Shown here piece by piece: positions 8,856 to 17,626 of a stretch of DNA of 58,523 nucleotides. Position 1 is the stretch's first letter; every line of letters starts with the position of its first letter. Origin of the DNA: CAZPWQ01 sp964590495 (GTDB taxonomy: Bacteria > Bacteroidota > Rhodothermia > Balneolales > Balneolaceae); the NCBI GenBank assembly GCA_964590495.1, contig CAZPWQ010000009.1, forward strand, positions 1 to 58,523. The letters are read 5' to 3'. The notes beneath the pieces are model-generated. The model saw only the letters and a list, made by a program, of their open reading frames with translations. It searched no databases and was not told where the DNA came from. The position numbers and the translations under genes are program-made.

Positions 8856-9034
8856 AAAGTCCCCCTTAGCAAAGGGGGAATTAAAGGGGGTTGTTTGACC
8901 ATCTTTGTCAAAGATATGGAACTTGAATTCAACTATACCTTCATTGTTACAATTATTGTTGTTGCGATGATTAAGCCGTTACCATAGAAACAACCCCCGC
9001 GGCTAAAGCCGCACCCCCTTTTTTAAGGGGGAAT
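8856..9034. repeat. MITE-like repeat, copy A
   Basis: This 179-bp element occurs again at 28124-28300. Both ends are virtually identical between copies: hairpin CCCCCTT-agc-AAAGGGGG at the left; GGGGGTTGTTT (8886-8896) paired with AAACAACCCCC (8988-8998); then GCGGCT-aa-AGCCGC and CCCCCTT-ttt-AAGGGGG at the right. The roughly 90-bp centre has diverged. There is no ORF and no clear target duplication. It fills most of the 333-base gap between the GT4 gene and the CgeB-like genes. Confidence 0.75.
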
Positions 9035-9118
9035 ATTCAATACCAGGCAGTCGGTTAATAGTTTTAAATAATTATTGAAAAAGCATCAAAAGAATTAAAC
9101 AATAAACTATTTCATACA

Positions 9119-10240
9119 ATGAAAATACTTCTGTTCTATCATTCGCTCATATCGGGCTGGAACCACGGCAATGCCCATTTTCTGAGGGGAATAACTACAG
9201 AACTGTTGAAAAGAGGACATAATGTACAGGTATTTGAACCCAGAGACGGGTGGAGCTTCAGGAACTGGTTACAGGAGTGCGGCAAGGAGGGTTTCAAAGA
9301 ATTCAAAATAGCCTACCCGCACCTGACAACCAATTTTTATGATGATTCCACCAATTTCGACTCCGTTCTAAAGGATGCAGACCTGGTGATTGTTCATGAG
9401 TGGAATGATACCGAACTGGTAAAATTACTCGGCGAATATAAACAAAAACATCAATATCGCCTGTTATTTCACGATACCCATCACCGTTCTGCAACTTATC
9501 CGGAAGAGATTGAAGAGTATGATCTTTCCTCATACGATGGCGTTCTTGCGTTCGGTGAAGTTGTTAAAGATCTCTATATCCAAAACCGGTGGGCGGAACG
9601 GGCCTGGACCTGGCATGAAGCCGCTGATACATCCCGGTTCAAACCTGTTGAAAACCGCGACAAAGAGGGCGACCTGGTATGGATCGGCAACTGGGGAGAT
9701 GATGAACGAACCGAAGAACTTATGGAATTTCTGATTGACCCGGTCCGTAAGCTGGGCTTAAAAGCCAAGATGTATGGAGTTCGCTATCCCAAAGAAGCAT
9801 TACGGCTTCTGGAAGAATCCGGTATTGAGTATGGTGGATTCCTTCCATCCCACCGTGTACCGGAAGTATTCTCCAAATACAAATGTACGGTTCACGTACC
9901 GCGTAAAGCTTATGCAAAGGCATTACCCGGGATCCCGACCATTCGACCTTTTGAAGCCCTGGCCTGTGGAATTCCTCTTATCTCCTCCCCCTGGCGGGAC
10001 ACAGATAATCTTTTCCGCACCGGCAGAGATTTTATGATGGTACAAAACGGTGATGAAATGATTGTGGCAATGAAGAGAATAATGAAGGATGAAGAAAAAG
10101 CAACATCTTTGGTCTGTAACGGACTTGAAACTATTCACAGGCATCATACATGTGCGCACCGGGCGGATGAACTCATGGAAATATATAATCAGCTTGCATC
10201 AAAAACTGAAGAATACGTAAATCTCAAAACACAAATATGA
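9119..10240 (+). CDS. CgeB-like glycosyltransferase 1 of 3
   Basis: A 373-residue GT-B protein. It starts SLISGWNHGNAHFLRGITTELLKRGHNVQVFEP and ends with PTIRPFEALACGIPLISSPW, the nucleotide-sugar-binding segment of the CgeB/DUF3880 group of predicted glycosyltransferases. Family members modify spore or cell-surface glycans. There is no membrane segment. Its final four bases overlap the next gene (ATGA), so the three paralogs are probably translationally coupled. This copy is the most diverged of the trio. The donor and acceptor cannot be named. Confidence 0.82.
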   Translation: MKILLFYHSLISGWNHGNAHFLRGITTELLKRGHNVQVFEPRDGWSFRNWLQECGKEGFKEFKIAYPHLTTNFYDDSTNFDSVLKDADLVIVHEWNDTELVKLLGEYKQKHQYRLLFHDTHHRSATYPEEIEEYDLSSYDGVLAFGEVVKDLYIQNRWAERAWTWHEAADTSRFKPVENRDKEGDLVWIGNWGDDERTEELMEFLIDPVRKLGLKAKMYGVRYPKEALRLLEESGIEYGGFLPSHRVPEVFSKYKCTVHVPRKAYAKALPGIPTIRPFEALACGIPLISSPWRDTDNLFRTGRDFMMVQNGDEMIVAMKRIMKDEEKATSLVCNGLETIHRHHTCAHRADELMEIYNQLASKTEEYVNLKTQI

Positions 10241-11343
10241 AATCTAAAGAATATACTATCGCTTTTCTGGGCTCGAGTCTTGTTTCAGCCTACTGGAATG
10301 GAGCTGCTACCTATTACCGTGGTATCATCAAGGCTTTGCACCGGCTTGGCCATCACATAACCTTCTTTGAACCCGATGCCTTCGAACGTCAGGAACACCG
10401 GGATATTCCCGATCCCGACTGGGCGGAGGTATCGGTATATCAGCCAAATGAGGAGGATGTAAAAGAGGTGCTCAGACAGACACAGAAGTATGACATTGTA
10501 GTTAAAGCCAGCGGCGTGGGTGTTTTCGATTCACTTCTGGAGGAAGCGGTCTTGAATAACCGGCAGCCTGATCAGAAAGTTATTTTCTGGGATGTAGATG
10601 CTCCGGCCACCCTGGCAAGCATGGAAAGTAATCCAGATGATTCGCTAAAGGAATTGATTCCGGATTACGACCTCATCCTGACCTACGGGGGCGGACAGCC
10701 GGTTATCAACGCGTATGAAGCTTTGGGTGCCCGCCGCTGTATACCTGTGTACAATGCCCTGGATCCCGATACGCACCATCCGGCAGAAAAGAAAAATAAG
10801 TTTAAATGTGATCTGGCTTTTCTGGGTAATCGTCTGCCTGACCGGGAAGAGCGGATGGATGATTTTTTCTTCTCCGTTGCTAAATCAATGCCTGGTATAG
10901 AATTTATTCTCGGTGGCAACGGATGGGAGACCAAAGAGATGTCCGGCAATATTAAATATCTTGGACATGTCTACACAAGAGATCATAATGCTTTTAATTC
11001 CTCCCCGCGGGCAGTATTGAATATCAACAGGGAAAGTATGGCGAAAATAGGGTTTTCTCCCGCTACGCGGGTATTCGAGGCAGCCGGGGCAGGTGCCTGT
11101 TTGATTACTGACTATTGGGAAGGCATCGAATTATTTCTAGAACCCGGTGAAGAAGTGTTGGTGGCCCGCAGCGGACATGATGTTGCCGATATTCTGAACC
11201 ATCTGACACCGCGAAGGGCCGGTGCCATAGGAAAAGCTGCTCTGAAAAGGATTAAATCTGAACATACCTACAGGCATCGTGCTCAAAAAGTAATTCAGGC
11301 TTTGAACAAATCTTTTGAAACCACAAAAACTTTCACAGTATGA
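10237..11343 (+). CDS. CgeB-like glycosyltransferase 2 of 3
   Basis: A 368-residue paralog of its neighbours. GSSLVSAYWNGAATYYRGIIKALHRLGH opens the N-terminal domain. SPATRVFEAAGAGACLITDYWEGIELFLEPGEEVL is the C-terminal donor-binding segment and is close to the one in copy 3. It overlaps both neighbours by ATGA. Three successive paralogs suggest that successive linkages of a short oligosaccharide are made in this cluster (inference). Confidence 0.85.
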   Translation: MKSKEYTIAFLGSSLVSAYWNGAATYYRGIIKALHRLGHHITFFEPDAFERQEHRDIPDPDWAEVSVYQPNEEDVKEVLRQTQKYDIVVKASGVGVFDSLLEEAVLNNRQPDQKVIFWDVDAPATLASMESNPDDSLKELIPDYDLILTYGGGQPVINAYEALGARRCIPVYNALDPDTHHPAEKKNKFKCDLAFLGNRLPDREERMDDFFFSVAKSMPGIEFILGGNGWETKEMSGNIKYLGHVYTRDHNAFNSSPRAVLNINRESMAKIGFSPATRVFEAAGAGACLITDYWEGIELFLEPGEEVLVARSGHDVADILNHLTPRRAGAIGKAALKRIKSEHTYRHRAQKVIQALNKSFETTKTFTV

Positions 11344-12425
11344 ACAGTGAATCCCTCCACATAGTAATAATCGGTCTTTCACTCAGCTCTTCCTGGGGTA
11401 ACGGACATGCCACTACATACCGCAGCCTGGTGAAGGGACTGAGCCTGGAAGGACACAAAGTTGATTTCCTGGAACGGGATGTCAGCTGGTATGCCGAAAA
11501 CCGTGATCTGAATTCTTCACCTTACTGCAGGCTTCAATTTTATAAAACAACAGAAGAACTCCGGTCGAATTATACAAACCTTGTCCAAAAAGCAGATTTG
11601 GTGATTGCCGGATCATATCTAAAAGATGGAGTTACAATAGGAAAATGGGTAACTGGTCTGGCACAGGGTATAACAGCTTTTTATGATATTGACACGCCGG
11701 TAACCTTGTCCAAACTGGAGCAACAGGATTACGAGTATATTCATCCCGCTCTGATACCGGAATTCGACCTGTATCTTTCATTCAGCGGTGGCAGGATTTT
11801 GCAAAAACTGGAAGAAGTCTACAAGGCACAATCAGCCAAACCGCTGTACTGCTCGGTTGATCCGGATCTTTACCATCCGGAATCCGCCGAAAAACAGTGG
11901 CAACTTGGGTACTTGGGAACCTATAGTGACGATCGACAGCCTGGCTTAAATAAACTGCTTTTGAAAACAGCAGAAAAGCATCCTGACGAAAACTTTGTTG
12001 TGGCAGGGCCTCAATATCCGGCTGATGTTAACTGGCCGCAAAATGTGAAGCGTATAGAACATCTGCCGCCGGCAGAGCACAGGAATTTTTATAACCGGCA
12101 GCGCTTTACCCTCAATGTCACACGTTCTGCAATGATCGACGCCGGATTAAGCCCAAGTGTTCGTCTTTTTGAAGCGGCAGCATGCGGAATTCCTGTCATT
12201 TCCGATTACTGGGAGGGACTTGAAACTATTTTTATGCCCGGCGAGGAAATTTTAATTGCCGAATCGACAGAAGACGTACAGCGTCATCTAAATGAATATT
12301 CCGATGAGGAGAGCTGGGAAATGGGACTACAAGCACGACAAAAGGTACTGGAACAACATTCCTCCCGGGAAAGAGCAAAGCAATTAACCGGGTATATCAG
12401 AGATCTGAAAAAAGTAGCAGTATAG
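11340..12425 (+). CDS. CgeB-like glycosyltransferase 3 of 3
   Basis: A 361-residue paralog with SLSSSWGNGHATTYRSLVKGLSLEGH at the N-terminus and SPSVRLFEAAACGIPVISDYWEGLETIFMPGEEIL at the C-terminus. It is coupled by ATGA to copy 2. It ends the tight run; a 199-base gap with TTATTGGTTATT repeats separates it from the methyltransferase. Function is as for the other copies. Confidence 0.85.
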   Translation: MNSESLHIVIIGLSLSSSWGNGHATTYRSLVKGLSLEGHKVDFLERDVSWYAENRDLNSSPYCRLQFYKTTEELRSNYTNLVQKADLVIAGSYLKDGVTIGKWVTGLAQGITAFYDIDTPVTLSKLEQQDYEYIHPALIPEFDLYLSFSGGRILQKLEEVYKAQSAKPLYCSVDPDLYHPESAEKQWQLGYLGTYSDDRQPGLNKLLLKTAEKHPDENFVVAGPQYPADVNWPQNVKRIEHLPPAEHRNFYNRQRFTLNVTRSAMIDAGLSPSVRLFEAAACGIPVISDYWEGLETIFMPGEEILIAESTEDVQRHLNEYSDEESWEMGLQARQKVLEQHSSRERAKQLTGYIRDLKKVAV

Positions 12426-12624
12426 TTTAGTTATTGGTTATTGGTTATTTCTGCATGTTGATATTCCATGAAAACCAATAACAAGATTTTTAAAATTTTG
12501 TGGAGATTGGAAACAGTTAATCACAAGCATCCAACAATAACCAAGGTGTCCTGCTTATTCACCGCAGGTATCCTTTGGGAAAAAGGAGTTTGTAGAAATA
12601 GAAATATCTTGAAGCATTATTCAC

Positions 12625-13428
12625 ATGACTGACAACTCTCATATTCAAGAGCAGATCAAAAATCTGGGGCCCTGGTTTCACAATATCCACCTGCCCGATG
12701 GAAGTCAAACGGCACCGGATCACTTTTTGGGTGACTTTCCTGCCTTTAAATGGGAAGAGATAAAAGATGTTATTCCAATAGATTTATCCGGCAAAGAAGT
12801 ACTGGATATCGGCTGTAATGCTGGTTTCTATTCACTGAAGCTTGCCCAACGGGGGGCACAGGTGACGGCTATTGACCTGGACCCGAGATATCTTAAACAG
12901 GCAAGCTGGGTTTTTGAACTATATGATTTATCAGAAAATATCACCCTTAAACAACAACAGGTTTATGATCTTGCAAGAGAGAAAAAGCAGTACGATATCA
13001 TCTGGTTTATGGGGGTGTTCTATCATTTGCGCTATCCATTGTTGGCAATGGATATAATAAGTAAAAAAGTTCGTGAAATGTTGATGTTCCAAACACTCAC
13101 CATGCCCGGCGACGGTTCTTACAAACCGGCTGAAGATTATAAAATCAATAACAGGAAGCAGATGCTGGAACCCGGCTGGCCGAAAATGGCATTTATAGAA
13201 CATAAGTTTAACAAGGATCCTACCAACTGGTGGTTTGCCAACAGAAGTTGCGTTGAAGCCCTGTTGCGTTCATGCGGTTTTAAAATCGTCGAACAACCGG
13301 GTAATGAACTTTATCTTTGTAAACCTGATAAGGATAATGCAAGGGTGATCGAAACCTGGAATGAATCGGAATATCTATCGGCTATTCAACGAAACTGGCA
13401 GAATACGTATGAGAAAAAAGTCCGTTAA
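12625..13428 (+). CDS. SAM-dependent methyltransferase, CmoB/DUF1698-like
   Basis: A 267-residue class I methyltransferase. VLDIGCNAGFYS (residues 59-70) is motif I, AIDLDPRYL holds the acidic residue contacting the ribose, and FMGVFYHLRYPLLAM resembles the CmoB/DUF1698 group. It is shorter than true CmoB, and the glycosyltransferase context argues for methylation of a sugar or lipid rather than tRNA. I recall a family of such methyltransferases found beside CgeB-like genes (TIGR04290), which fits but is from memory. It ends the glycan cluster. Confidence 0.85.
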   Translation: MTDNSHIQEQIKNLGPWFHNIHLPDGSQTAPDHFLGDFPAFKWEEIKDVIPIDLSGKEVLDIGCNAGFYSLKLAQRGAQVTAIDLDPRYLKQASWVFELYDLSENITLKQQQVYDLAREKKQYDIIWFMGVFYHLRYPLLAMDIISKKVREMLMFQTLTMPGDGSYKPAEDYKINNRKQMLEPGWPKMAFIEHKFNKDPTNWWFANRSCVEALLRSCGFKIVEQPGNELYLCKPDKDNARVIETWNESEYLSAIQRNWQNTYEKKVR

Positions 13429-13449
13429 TGAATGTTTATAATGCGTTAA

Positions 13450-13790
13450 CCTCACCAGGTGAGGCTTTTAGCCATCTCCCATTGAGGGGAGATGATGGGA
13501 TGGTGTTGTTTCACTATCCCATCTGAGGGGTGATATTGGCTTTCGTTTCCATATTAACAACCTAGCTACCAAATGTTCCTGACGGAACATGGGTTAGGTT
13601 GTGATTTTTTTCTACCGACCAAACGTTCCTACGGAACGCGATTTGTCATAGTTCTATTCGCCAAACGTCGGTAAATCAGATCCACGAGAAGATATTGTCA
13701 CTGTTTCAATCCATCTTCCGATAGGAAGATCTGGTCGGTAGCCTAACAGATGCCCCACCAACAGACACGTTCCGTTAGGAACATTTGGTG
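13450..13790. repeat. Cluster of REP-like palindromes
   Basis: The 554-base gap 13429-13982 has no credible gene but many hairpins. They are CCTCAC-cag-GTGAGG (13450-13464, possibly the terminator of the methyltransferase gene); CATCTCCC/GGGAGATG (13473-13494); ATGTTCC-tgac-GGAACAT (13573-13590) nested within ACAACCTA/TAGGTTGT (13557-13602); CGTTCC-tac-GGAACG (13624-13638) and ATCTTCC-gata-GGAAGAT (13713-13730), both inside the perfect inverted pair CTACCGACC (13612-13620)/GGTCGGTAG (13733-13741); and GTTCC-gtta-GGAAC (13769-13782) within CACCAA/TTGGTG (13756-13790). The recurring core is TTCC-n3/4-GGAA. Confidence 0.75.
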
Positions 13791-13982
13791 AGCGGTTAAC
13801 GAAGGGGAAATTCTATGTATTTGTTTATTTTATATATTTTTTCCCAGGTTTTTTAATAACATTTGCGACTAGTCAAGCGAACTCAGCAACCGGGTGAGTA
13901 TGTTATAATTTTTATAAAGTGAAACTTTTGGGAAATTCTGATATTAAAAACAAAAGAGATAGAATCCCAGGCCCTGATTTTC

Positions 13983-14996
13983 ATGACTTTTGATCTTAAA
14001 CCCGCGGATTCAGAACATTCGTTTGAATTTCCGCCTTATAAAAAAGAATTGATAAACTGCCCGCTTTCATCAAAAGTTATAGAACAAATAATGAAATTAG
14101 CCGGAGGTGAGGAAGGGATACCAGTTATCTCGCGAATTTCCACCCTTTCCGGGTACAGCAATGATGTTGTTCGCATTAACCTTGAAAATACCCGAAGTCT
14201 GATGGTTAAACGGGCAAGATTCGATTGGGTGAGGCCGCATTTTGAGAGTTCCCGCCGTGCTTCCAGGTTAATACGTCAAAATAGCTCCCTTCTTGCACCG
14301 GAACATCTGCCAATATCAAAGGGAGCTGATAATGCTCCCCTCCTCGCTTATTGGTACATACCTCTGCCTACCCTGAAAATGCTGTGGCCCGATCTTTCCA
14401 CTACACAAAAGAAAAATGTGCTGCGAAGTCTCGGGCAGATGCTCAGAAAAATACACAAGATCAAGGTTGATCAATATGGCTTACTTAATGATAAGGGTAA
14501 AATTCATACATCTCTTTCCTCATTTATGGAAAGTGATCTTCTGGAGCGACTGAAGCCCGCTGTATGGGCTCACTGGTCTGATGCTGTGCCCCTGCTGAAT
14601 CGTTTGGCAAAGATGGCCGGAGACATCCCGCATAAGAGGCCCGCACTTGTACACAATGACCTGCATTTGGATAATATCCTGTGTAAAGTAGAGAATGGAA
14701 ACGTAAAATGTGTAGGAGTACTGGATTTAGAGGCAGCAGGAGGCGGAAGATTCGAGTCGGATATTGCCAGCGCCATAGTTTTACACGATCCTTTTTTCTC
14801 CCGTGAAGACGAGGAGATTGTCTGGCTTAAAGATTTCGACCATTATCTGACGGAAGGCTACGGCAAAATTCCGGATCCTGATCTAATCCGGTTCTTTAAA
14901 GTTTATCACCTGCTTAATATAGGCTTCTTTTTTGCTCACAGCGGTAAGGATGAACGAGCCGGCCGGATTGTAAAAGCTGTGCAACGACTATTATAA
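13983..14996 (+). CDS. Aminoglycoside-phosphotransferase-like kinase
   Basis: A 337-residue APH/choline-kinase-fold protein. The catalytic loop HNDLHLDN starts at H224 with D226 as base, and the metal-binding segment DLE is at 248-250 (D-x-D/E). The N-terminal lobe carries VKRARFDW with the ATP lysine. Such enzymes phosphorylate small molecules (sugars, choline, antibiotics), and resistance should not be assumed. It stands alone after the palindrome cluster and faces the convergent GT2 operon. Confidence 0.8.
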   Translation: MTFDLKPADSEHSFEFPPYKKELINCPLSSKVIEQIMKLAGGEEGIPVISRISTLSGYSNDVVRINLENTRSLMVKRARFDWVRPHFESSRRASRLIRQNSSLLAPEHLPISKGADNAPLLAYWYIPLPTLKMLWPDLSTTQKKNVLRSLGQMLRKIHKIKVDQYGLLNDKGKIHTSLSSFMESDLLERLKPAVWAHWSDAVPLLNRLAKMAGDIPHKRPALVHNDLHLDNILCKVENGNVKCVGVLDLEAAGGGRFESDIASAIVLHDPFFSREDEEIVWLKDFDHYLTEGYGKIPDPDLIRFFKVYHLLNIGFFFAHSGKDERAGRIVKAVQRLL

Positions 14997-15024
14997 TCTG
15001 CCTTGTTATCTTTTCCTCACTTAT

Positions 15025-15201
15025 TTATTCATTTTTTTTGAAGTATGAATCTGAACGATAATTGATCCAAATATGAACAGATACCAGTATCATTAAAACG
15101 GCTGTAGAAAATGTATCTGAAGTAACCGAAAAAAATGCCAGGGAAAAGTAGAAGATCATGCCTTGAATATTGCTTTTAAACAGGTGGTAGTAGTTTCTCA
15201 T
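15025..15201 (-). CDS. 58-residue membrane protein, coupled to the GT2 gene
   Basis: This short ORF starts at the ATG (15201-15199) that overlaps the TGA of the upstream glycosyltransferase as ATGA, a sign of translational coupling. It encodes 58 residues with two likely membrane segments (around GMIFYFSLAFFSV and AVLMILVSVHIWI) and a charged tail ending KKNE. I do not recognise a family. Position and coupling suggest an accessory subunit or stabiliser of the membrane glycosyltransferase. Confidence 0.65.
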   Translation of the reverse strand: MRNYYHLFKSNIQGMIFYFSLAFFSVTSDTFSTAVLMILVSVHIWINYRSDSYFKKNE

Positions 15202-16403
15202 TTTATTCTTTTTTCAGTGATTTCAAATGGCAGTTCGAATGGAGAGAAAGCTCTTAACCACGATAGACCCGTTGAAAGTGCCACACTTTGATTGATCATC
15301 AGGATTCCCAGGATTTTCTTAATTCCCATATCACGGTAAACCTTTCGATAAATCATCATTTTCATAAGGATCATCAGAAAAAAATATATCCAGAATATCA
15401 TAATCAGTTGTGAACTTATTCCCACGAGATGCATGAGGGCGAATAAGACCAGGGCAATAATCTTAAAATCAATCCACGCCGTGAGCTGAAGAACAATACC
15501 GGCTTTCTGTTTCAGGTTCAGAAAAGTTGACTTAACTAAATCTCTAAAATGTTTTTTTAACACCTGTATATTTCCCGTCACCCACCTCTTTCGCTGCTTT
15601 TCAAAGGATTGATGGTCAAATGGAGTAAAACAACTTCCCATCTCTTTATTCACAAAAAGAGTTTTATATCCCGCAGATATTAAGCGTACACCAAGTTCCG
15701 TATCTTCCGTAATTGTATCTCCTTTCCATCCCCCGGTTTTTTTCAGTGCTTCATGGCTGATAAAAGAAAGGGCACCGGTAGATAAAACACAGTTAAACCG
15801 GTTGGCCATGTTCATAAAGATCCTGAAGTATGAGTTGTATTCAAGGATCAGATCGGATTGGGGCTCTAAATTCCGGTAAGACTGGGGAAATTGCAATAAG
15901 TCGACTTCCTTTTCCAGAGCAAAATAAAGGCATGAATTCAAAACTTCAGGAAGTACAGTGTAATCGGCATCAACCATCAGGATGAATTTGGTACGTTCAT
16001 CCGTATGCTCCAGGCATTTATTCAAGGCACCGGCTTTAAACCCTTTAAGCCTGGGAATGTGGACAAAAGTGATTCTGCTTTTGGACCGGCAAAATTTTTC
16101 CACGGGTTTCCACGTCTCTTCCGTATCCGTGTTGTTATCCAGTACTATAATTTCATAGCAGCTGTAATTTATCTTCAGCAACGACTTGATCGTTTTAATT
16201 ACCAACTCCGGCGGCTCATTGCTGATTGCCAAATGAATACTTATAAATGGCTTTTCCTGAGGAGCATTCTTAAAATCTAATTCAACATCCCGGTATGGAT
16301 CATAAGATGTAAAATAAGTTAATCCATACTGAAGAACTCTTGTGAAAAAGGTTATTCCCAGATATGTTAAAAAAATTGTTCCTAATAATGAATAGCCGAT
16401 CAT
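15198..16403 (-). CDS. Membrane glycosyltransferase family 2 (cellulose-synthase-like)
   Basis: A 401-residue processive-type GT2. An N-terminal membrane segment (MIGYSLLGTIFLTYLGITFF) precedes a GT-A domain with LDNNTD, DADYTV (the DxD), TEDTELG and QRKRWVTGN (the Q-x-x-R-W product-channel motif), followed by C-terminal membrane helices. This is the architecture of poly-beta-glycan synthases and related exporters. It transfers sugar from UDP-sugar in the cytoplasm and may pass a chain through the inner membrane. The polymer cannot be named. The 58-residue protein follows with an ATGA overlap. Confidence 0.9.
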   Translation of the reverse strand: MIGYSLLGTIFLTYLGITFFTRVLQYGLTYFTSYDPYRDVELDFKNAPQEKPFISIHLAISNEPPELVIKTIKSLLKINYSCYEIIVLDNNTDTEETWKPVEKFCRSKSRITFVHIPRLKGFKAGALNKCLEHTDERTKFILMVDADYTVLPEVLNSCLYFALEKEVDLLQFPQSYRNLEPQSDLILEYNSYFRIFMNMANRFNCVLSTGALSFISHEALKKTGGWKGDTITEDTELGVRLISAGYKTLFVNKEMGSCFTPFDHQSFEKQRKRWVTGNIQVLKKHFRDLVKSTFLNLKQKAGIVLQLTAWIDFKIIALVLFALMHLVGISSQLIMIFWIYFFLMILMKMMIYRKVYRDMGIKKILGILMINQSVALSTGLSWLRAFSPFELPFEITEKRIK

Positions 16404-16549
16404 TAATTGTAATTTCTCTCTTTGACGGTGGTCAACCGGATGATATTCTTTCTAATATATACACAACCAAAACTTAATAGTTCCTGGCTTGAAGCTTAAT
16501 TGATCTTGCCTTTTACTGTTTAAAAATAAAATCAATTGAATCAATTACG

Positions 16550-17173
16550 TTATTCTTCCTCCCTTTTGTCCTCCTCTGTTATAACAAGATTGGTTGGCGT
16601 CTCTTCTTCTTTGGGTGATAATATGTGAATTATATCAGTCACGGCATTAAACAGCATTAGGATTACAGTAATAACAGCCCCACCCAGCATAGAAGCCAAT
16701 GCCAGTATGGCATAATAAAAATACCCGATAAATTTTGTTGGATTCGATGTAGGTTCCGATTCAGAGATAGGTATATTCAAAAGCAGGTAGATGAGTATAG
16801 CCCCGATAAAAGTTAGGGTATCAACCCATGCAATTTCCTCGACACGTTTGTAATGCGCTCTTTTTAACTCTACATCGGAATTAGAAGTGAGACTGATCAG
16901 AGTAAGCATCAGAGCAAGTATATTACCGGTAGCCAACGTAATTGTCCCGCTGAAAGAACGTGTTGCTGATATCGCTACTTCCAGTAACCGGTAAGCTTCT
17001 GACCCGCTTGCTACGCCAACAATTGACGCACCCGTAAGAGTAATCACGGCTGCAAGCCCGCCCCCGACAAATGCCCGTTTGGTGTCAACATTAACATTTC
17101 TCCACTTAAAGAAAGAAAGTCCTTTCGTTTTATCGGAAGACGGTTGTTCCTCACTATTCACGATGAATATCAT
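16550..17173 (-). CDS. Four-helix membrane protein, unknown
   Basis: A 207-residue protein with about four membrane segments (near AFVGGGLAAVITLTGASIVGV, TITLATGNILALMLTLISL, TLTFIGAILIYLLLNI and YYAILALASMLGGAVITVILM) and a charged, Glu-rich C-terminus. No family recognised. It is flanked by short AT-rich gaps with no obvious operon partner. Confidence 0.7.
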   Translation of the reverse strand: MIFIVNSEEQPSSDKTKGLSFFKWRNVNVDTKRAFVGGGLAAVITLTGASIVGVASGSEAYRLLEVAISATRSFSGTITLATGNILALMLTLISLTSNSDVELKRAHYKRVEEIAWVDTLTFIGAILIYLLLNIPISESEPTSNPTKFIGYFYYAILALASMLGGAVITVILMLFNAVTDIIHILSPKEEETPTNLVITEEDKREEE

Positions 17174-17300
17174 TTTAATTTAATAGGGGCTATCCCGACA
17201 GGTAATCCGCAGCCAGAGTAATTATACCATCCTATTTCGGTATTTGTGTTTTACCATGGTAGTTAAGCCGCTCGTTGACCTCTACAAAAAAGCTCCTTAT

Positions 17301-17543
17301 TTAGTGATTTCGCAGGGCGTCAATTAATTCATCTTTGTTCATATTTGATCGGCCTTCAATACCAACTTCTCCTGCTTTATCGTATAGCTCATCTTTGGTC
17401 CATTGCTCATATTTTTTATGCTTTCCACCTTTTTTTGAGCTGCTTTTATCCGAATTCGCAATACGGGCTGCTTTCTCCTTGCTCATACCCTGTTCTCTCA
17501 GTTTTTCATACTGTTCTTCATCTTTTATTTGTTCTGATGGCAT
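17301..17543 (-). CDS. Small Rho-N/SAP-domain protein
   Basis: 80 residues from the ATG at 17543, which has a strong AGAGGTG ribosome site nine bases upstream; the longer frame from 17582 is unlikely. The N-terminal half EEQYEKLREQGMSKEKAARIAN matches a small widespread domain (DUF7218-like). The C-terminal YEQWTKDELYDKAGEVGIEGRSNMNKDELIDALR is a Rho-N/SAP helix-extended-helix that binds nucleic acid. A Lys/Ser-rich linker joins them. It is probably a stress-related nucleic-acid-binding protein. It is one of very few genes here with a clear Shine-Dalgarno sequence. Confidence 0.8.
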   Translation of the reverse strand: MPSEQIKDEEQYEKLREQGMSKEKAARIANSDKSSSKKGGKHKKYEQWTKDELYDKAGEVGIEGRSNMNKDELIDALRNH

Positions 17544-17626
17544 GGTATTCACCTCTCTTGATTTGAATAGGTAGTATTTCATTGTTTATAGGAAGTAAGT
17601 TTGTTTTTTGTTTCAGTATAAAGCCA

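Noticed and set aside
12426..12624. TTATTGGTTATTGGTTATT repeats as a regulatory site
   Set aside because: Simple AT-rich repetition without symmetry or a second site; no function can be argued.
13983..14996. Aminoglycoside resistance determinant
   Set aside because: The APH fold is shared by many small-molecule kinases, and nothing in sequence or context points to antibiotics.
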